Shown piece after piece: positions 6,187-7,856 of a stretch of DNA of 7,856 nt (positions are counted from its first letter, which is position 1; each line of letters opens with the position of its first letter). The notes beneath the pieces were generated by a model. It was not told the origin of the DNA, ran no database searches, and saw only the letters and a list, made by a program, of their open reading frames with translations. The position numbers were made by a program, and so were the translations under genes. Location of the stretch: assembly GCA_949299435.1 (NCBI GenBank), contig CASGAK010000070.1, positions 1 through 7,856 on the forward strand, in the 5' to 3' direction. The stretch comes from an uncultured bacterium. Its GTDB lineage: Bacteria > Cyanobacteriota > Vampirovibrionia > Gastranaerophilales > Gastranaerophilaceae.

Positions 6187-6663
6187 ATGAAAATAGCGGT
6201 ATATCCCGGGAGTTTTGATCCAATAACTAAAGGTCATATAGATATTTTAAAAAACGGTGCAGAAATTTTTGATAAAGTTATAATTGCTGTAGCAAGGAAT
6301 TCCGAGAAAAATGCCTTTTTGACGGTAGATGAACGCGTAAGTCTTATAAAAGCCAGTGTCAAAGATATCGAAAATGTAGAAGTGGACAGCTTTGAAGGCT
6401 TAACAATAGAGTACGCAAAAAAAAGAAATGCAAATGTAATATTAAGAGGTCTTCGAGCTGTTTCCGATTTTGAATATGAAATGCAGTTATCACAAGCTAA
6501 CAGTGCACTATCCAGTGAAATTAAGACCATTTTTATGATTACAAAACCAAAGTATAATTTTATTTCATCAAGTACAATAAAAGAAATTTATCTTAATAAC
6601 GGTGATATATCAAAGTTTGTACCAGAACCTGTTTATAATTTCTTGAAAAACAAAAAAAAATAA
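6187..6663 (+). CDS. coaD: phosphopantetheine adenylyltransferase
   Basis: Transfers AMP from ATP to 4'-phosphopantetheine, giving dephospho-CoA and pyrophosphate, the penultimate step of coenzyme A synthesis in the cytoplasm. The 158 residues match the usual family length (about 160). Hallmarks of this nucleotidyltransferase fold are all present: YPGSFDPITKGH at 6-17 with the TxGH motif (T14 to H17), the phosphate-binding RGLR at 87-90 within ILRGLRAVSDFEYEMQ, and the C-terminal ISSST at 126-130. Lysine 41 lies where the E. coli enzyme has its substrate-binding lysine. The start ATG has GAGGA about 6 bases upstream. It has its own promoter. No clear terminator follows, so some transcripts probably continue into the coiled-coil gene about 100 bases downstream. 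Confidence 0.96.
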   Translation: MKIAVYPGSFDPITKGHIDILKNGAEIFDKVIIAVARNSEKNAFLTVDERVSLIKASVKDIENVEVDSFEGLTIEYAKKRNANVILRGLRAVSDFEYEMQLSQANSALSSEIKTIFMITKPKYNFISSSTIKEIYLNNGDISKFVPEPVYNFLKNKKK

Positions 6664-6708
6664 AAATGTAAAATATCTTAAAATACTTGGTAATTACTTA
6701 AAAATAGT

Positions 6709-6737
6709 TTGACAATTAATTTTCGCTCTTGTAGAAT
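6709..6737 (+). promoter_or_regulatory. strong sigma70 promoter of the coiled-coil gene
   Basis: A perfect TTGACA (6709-6714), a 17-base spacer and TAGAAT (6732-6737, 5 of 6) form the best promoter in the window. Start near 6744 gives a leader of only about 25 bases, including AAAGGGA as ribosome binding site. Confidence 0.85.
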
Positions 6738-6767
6738 GTAATTATCAAGAAAGGGATATGTAATAAA

Positions 6768-7364
6768 ATGCAACAAAATGGCGTATATGACTTATTAAGA
6801 CTTTTAGAAATGTCATTAGAAGAAAGTTTTCCAATAATACCGGGACGTTATGTCTTGGCAAAACCAAAAGAAATTGAAGCACTAATAGATAAAATATGTA
6901 ATAATTTACCATTAGAAATTCAAGAAGCTAGAGCATTTTTGCTACGCAGAGATGAAATGCAAATGGAAGCTCAACAAAAAGCAGAAAAAATAGTTGCAGA
7001 TGCCCAAGCCGAAGCTGATAGAAAATTATCAGAAGCAGACTTTTTGAAAGCCCTTGAACGTGAAGGTAATAGGATAAGAACTCAGGTTCAAGAGGAATGT
7101 GAAGAATTGAAAAGGAAAGCTTTGGAAGAAGCTGATGAGATAAGACTTAAAGCTACAAGTGATGCAATGAAAACACGTGAAGGTGCTGAAATATATGCAG
7201 AACAAGTTCTTACAAATCTAGAACATGATTTGACTCAGCTTCAACAAATCGTCAAAAACGGTCAGGTTTACATGGAAAAAATGAGATCTGAAGCAATAGG
7301 TGCCTACGATGCTCCCAGTTCTTTTGAAATGAAAAATAGAACATCTGATTTCAAGATTAAATAA
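6768..7364 (+). CDS. coiled-coil protein of the coaD-linked type, function unknown
   Basis: A 198-residue protein whose exact role I cannot name. Residues 1-50 form a compact N-terminal part (VYDLLRLLEMSLEESFPIIPGRYVLAKPKEIEALIDKICNNLP in outline) that resembles the short proteins often annotated as 'ATPase' or 'ATP synthase subunit B-like' encoded after coaD in Clostridia. Residues about 52-175 are a long, charged, alanine-rich coiled coil (for example AEKIVADAQAEADRKLSEA), and the tail is short and polar. There is no membrane segment, signal peptide or Walker motif, so ATPase or true F0-b labels would be misleading; similarity to F0-b or DivIVA is probably only coiled-coil composition. The start is set by AAAGGGA about 11 bases upstream. 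It is preceded by coaD but has its own strong promoter and ends at an intrinsic terminator. A scaffold role, possibly in cell division or envelope organisation, would be a guess. Confidence 0.82.
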   Translation: MQQNGVYDLLRLLEMSLEESFPIIPGRYVLAKPKEIEALIDKICNNLPLEIQEARAFLLRRDEMQMEAQQKAEKIVADAQAEADRKLSEADFLKALEREGNRIRTQVQEECEELKRKALEEADEIRLKATSDAMKTREGAEIYAEQVLTNLEHDLTQLQQIVKNGQVYMEKMRSEAIGAYDAPSSFEMKNRTSDFKIK

Positions 7365-7386
7365 TTTAAAGAAAATAAATAAAAAC

Positions 7387-7416
7387 AAAAAGGAGTAGAT
7401 TTTTCTACTCCTTTTT
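7387..7416 (+). terminator. intrinsic terminator after the coiled-coil gene, bidirectional
   Basis: A perfect 13-bp stem (7387-7399 with 7404-7416, core GGAGTAGA / TCTACTCC) encloses a TTTT loop. Its arms end in A5 and T5, so T-rich tails follow in both directions. Confidence 0.92.
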
Positions 7417-7421
7417 GTTAG

Positions 7422-7440
7422 CAATTGTTTACAATTGTTT
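7422..7440. repeat. tandem 9-base direct repeat upstream of rpmG
   Basis: CAATTGTTT occurs at 7422-7430 and 7432-7440, that is one helical turn apart. The second copy overlaps the candidate -35 of the rpmG promoter, so it could be a protein-binding site. Confidence 0.45.
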
Positions 7441-7466
7441 GCATTTATTTATTTTTGTTTTATTAT
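7438..7466 (+). promoter_or_regulatory. candidate promoter of rpmG-trnW
   Basis: TTTGCA (7438-7443) and TATTAT (7461-7466) are separated by 17 bases. A start near 7473 would place the 13-bp hairpin almost at the 5' end of the transcript. TATATA at 7464 is an alternative -10. Confidence 0.5.
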
Positions 7467-7483
7467 ATAAACATAAGCCGATT

Positions 7484-7515
7484 AAATAGAATGTGATTTC
7501 TCTCACATTCTATTT
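7484..7515 (+). promoter_or_regulatory. long hairpin in the rpmG leader
   Basis: AAATAGAATGTGA (7484-7496) pairs perfectly with TCACATTCTATTT (7503-7515), loop TTTCTC. It lies between the candidate promoter and the rpmG ribosome binding site, about 35 bases before the latter. It may stabilise the mRNA 5' end or serve as a weak attenuator, since the stem ends in TTTT. Function not known. Confidence 0.6.
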
Positions 7516-7564
7516 TAAAAAGGACTTAAAAGTCGAAAAATTAATAGAAAAAAAGGAAATAACA

Positions 7565-7732
7565 ATGGGTATCAAAGGAAAAAATGACAGAATGGTAGTT
7601 CTAGCATGTGAAGACTGCAAAGAAAGAAACTACACAACAACAAAAAACAAAAAGAATATTAAAGAAAGACTTGAGTTAAGCAAATATTGTCCAAAATGTA
7701 AAAAACATACAAATCATAAAGAGACTAAATAA
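7565..7732 (+). CDS. rpmG: 50S ribosomal protein L33, zinc-ribbon (C+) form
   Basis: A 55-residue protein of the large ribosomal subunit near the E site. The sequence is typical: an N-terminal basic segment, a first cysteine pair C15-x-x-C18 (LACEDCKERNYTTTKNKKN), then LELSKYCPKC with the second pair C42-x-x-C45, and a KHTNHKE-like end. All four cysteines are kept, so this is the zinc-binding form. The start ATG at 7565 is fixed by AAAGGA about 8 bases upstream; a longer frame opening at 7493 would read through the leader hairpin and lies outside the conserved length. tRNA-Trp follows after about 40 bases with no strong terminator between, so both are probably cotranscribed, as in the widespread rpmG-trnW-secE-nusG arrangement. 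Confidence 0.96.
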   Translation: MGIKGKNDRMVVLACEDCKERNYTTTKNKKNIKERLELSKYCPKCKKHTNHKETK

Positions 7733-7752
7733 CACAAGTCTAAAGACGAAAA

Positions 7753-7766
7753 GGGGATTTATCCCC
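7753..7766 (+). other. short hairpin between rpmG and tRNA-Trp
   Basis: GGGGAT (7753-7758) pairs with ATCCCC (7761-7766) across two T bases, immediately upstream of the tRNA. There is no T tract, so it is not a terminator; it could mark a processing point between mRNA and tRNA. Confidence 0.4.
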
Positions 7767-7770
7767 ATAT

Positions 7771-7843
7771 GCGTCCTTAGTTCAGTTGGTAGAACGTCGG
7801 TCTCCAAAACCGGATGTCGAGGGTTCGAGTCCTTCAGGGCGCG
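7771..7843 (+). tRNA. trnW: tRNA-Trp (anticodon CCA)
   Basis: A full cloverleaf is visible over 73 bases. The acceptor stem is GCGTCCT (7771-7777) with AGGGCGC (7836-7842), including one T-G pair. The D stem is GTTC/GAAC with GG in its loop. The anticodon stem is TCGGT/ACCGG, with loop CTCCAAA and anticodon CCA at 7804-7806. The T stem is GAGGG/CCTTC with loop TTCGAGT. Discriminator G is at 7843. The CCA tail is not encoded and must be added after transcription. Confidence 0.97.
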
Positions 7844-7856
7844 ATTTTAAGAATAA

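Noticed and set aside
6234..6530. Minus-strand open frame inside coaD
   Set aside because: Antisense to conserved coaD motifs, no family resemblance, no promoter or ribosome binding site.
7218..7424. Minus-strand open frame over the end of the coiled-coil gene
   Set aside because: It reads through the terminator hairpin, is low-complexity (Phe/Leu-rich) and overlaps a well-supported gene.
7493..7564. Longer N terminus for L33
   Set aside because: It would start within the leader hairpin and exceed the family length; AAAGGA before ATG 7565 fixes the start.

Overview
This is an AT-rich bacterial window using the standard genetic code (Trp is read from TGG in the large helicase). Tryptophan tRNA without an encoded CCA end, together with the gene set and base composition, fits a non-photosynthetic cyanobacterial relative such as Melainabacteria/Vampirovibrionia. 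That assignment is tentative, and other low-GC phyla remain possible.

Layout. (1) 1-423: the 3' almost-complete end of rplL (ribosomal protein L7/L12) and its hairpin terminator. (2) 449-950: a minus-strand XRE-family regulator, divergent from an apparently non-coding plus-strand unit. That unit has a promoter-like sequence, three successive hairpins and a strong terminator, and the shared promoter region carries nested inverted repeats. (3) 1036-5567: a minus-strand two-gene operon that fills more than half the window. Its first gene encodes a ~1290-residue protein that looks like two SF1 (UvrD/AddAB-type) helicase cores in tandem, the first degenerate and the second with all motifs. The second gene overlaps it by 4 bases and encodes a small RecB/Cas4-type PD-(D/E)XK nuclease with four cysteines placed for an iron-sulfur cluster. 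Together they look like a rearranged AddAB-like end-resection machine. (4) 5718-5976: a small winged-helix (DUF2582-type) protein with its own terminator. (5) 6187-7416: coaD (CoA biosynthesis), then a coiled-coil protein of the type found next to coaD in several low-GC bacteria, which has an excellent sigma70 promoter of its own and a terminator. (6) 7438-7843: rpmG (ribosomal protein L33) with a hairpin in its leader, followed by tRNA-Trp(CCA).

Most genes are housekeeping (translation, CoA synthesis). The parts that ordinary housekeeping does not explain are the fused double helicase plus detached Fe-S nuclease, and the XRE regulator with its divergent structured RNA. Both edges of the window carry pieces of the usual rpmG-trnW-secE-nusG-rplKAJL cluster, but in the reverse of the usual order.
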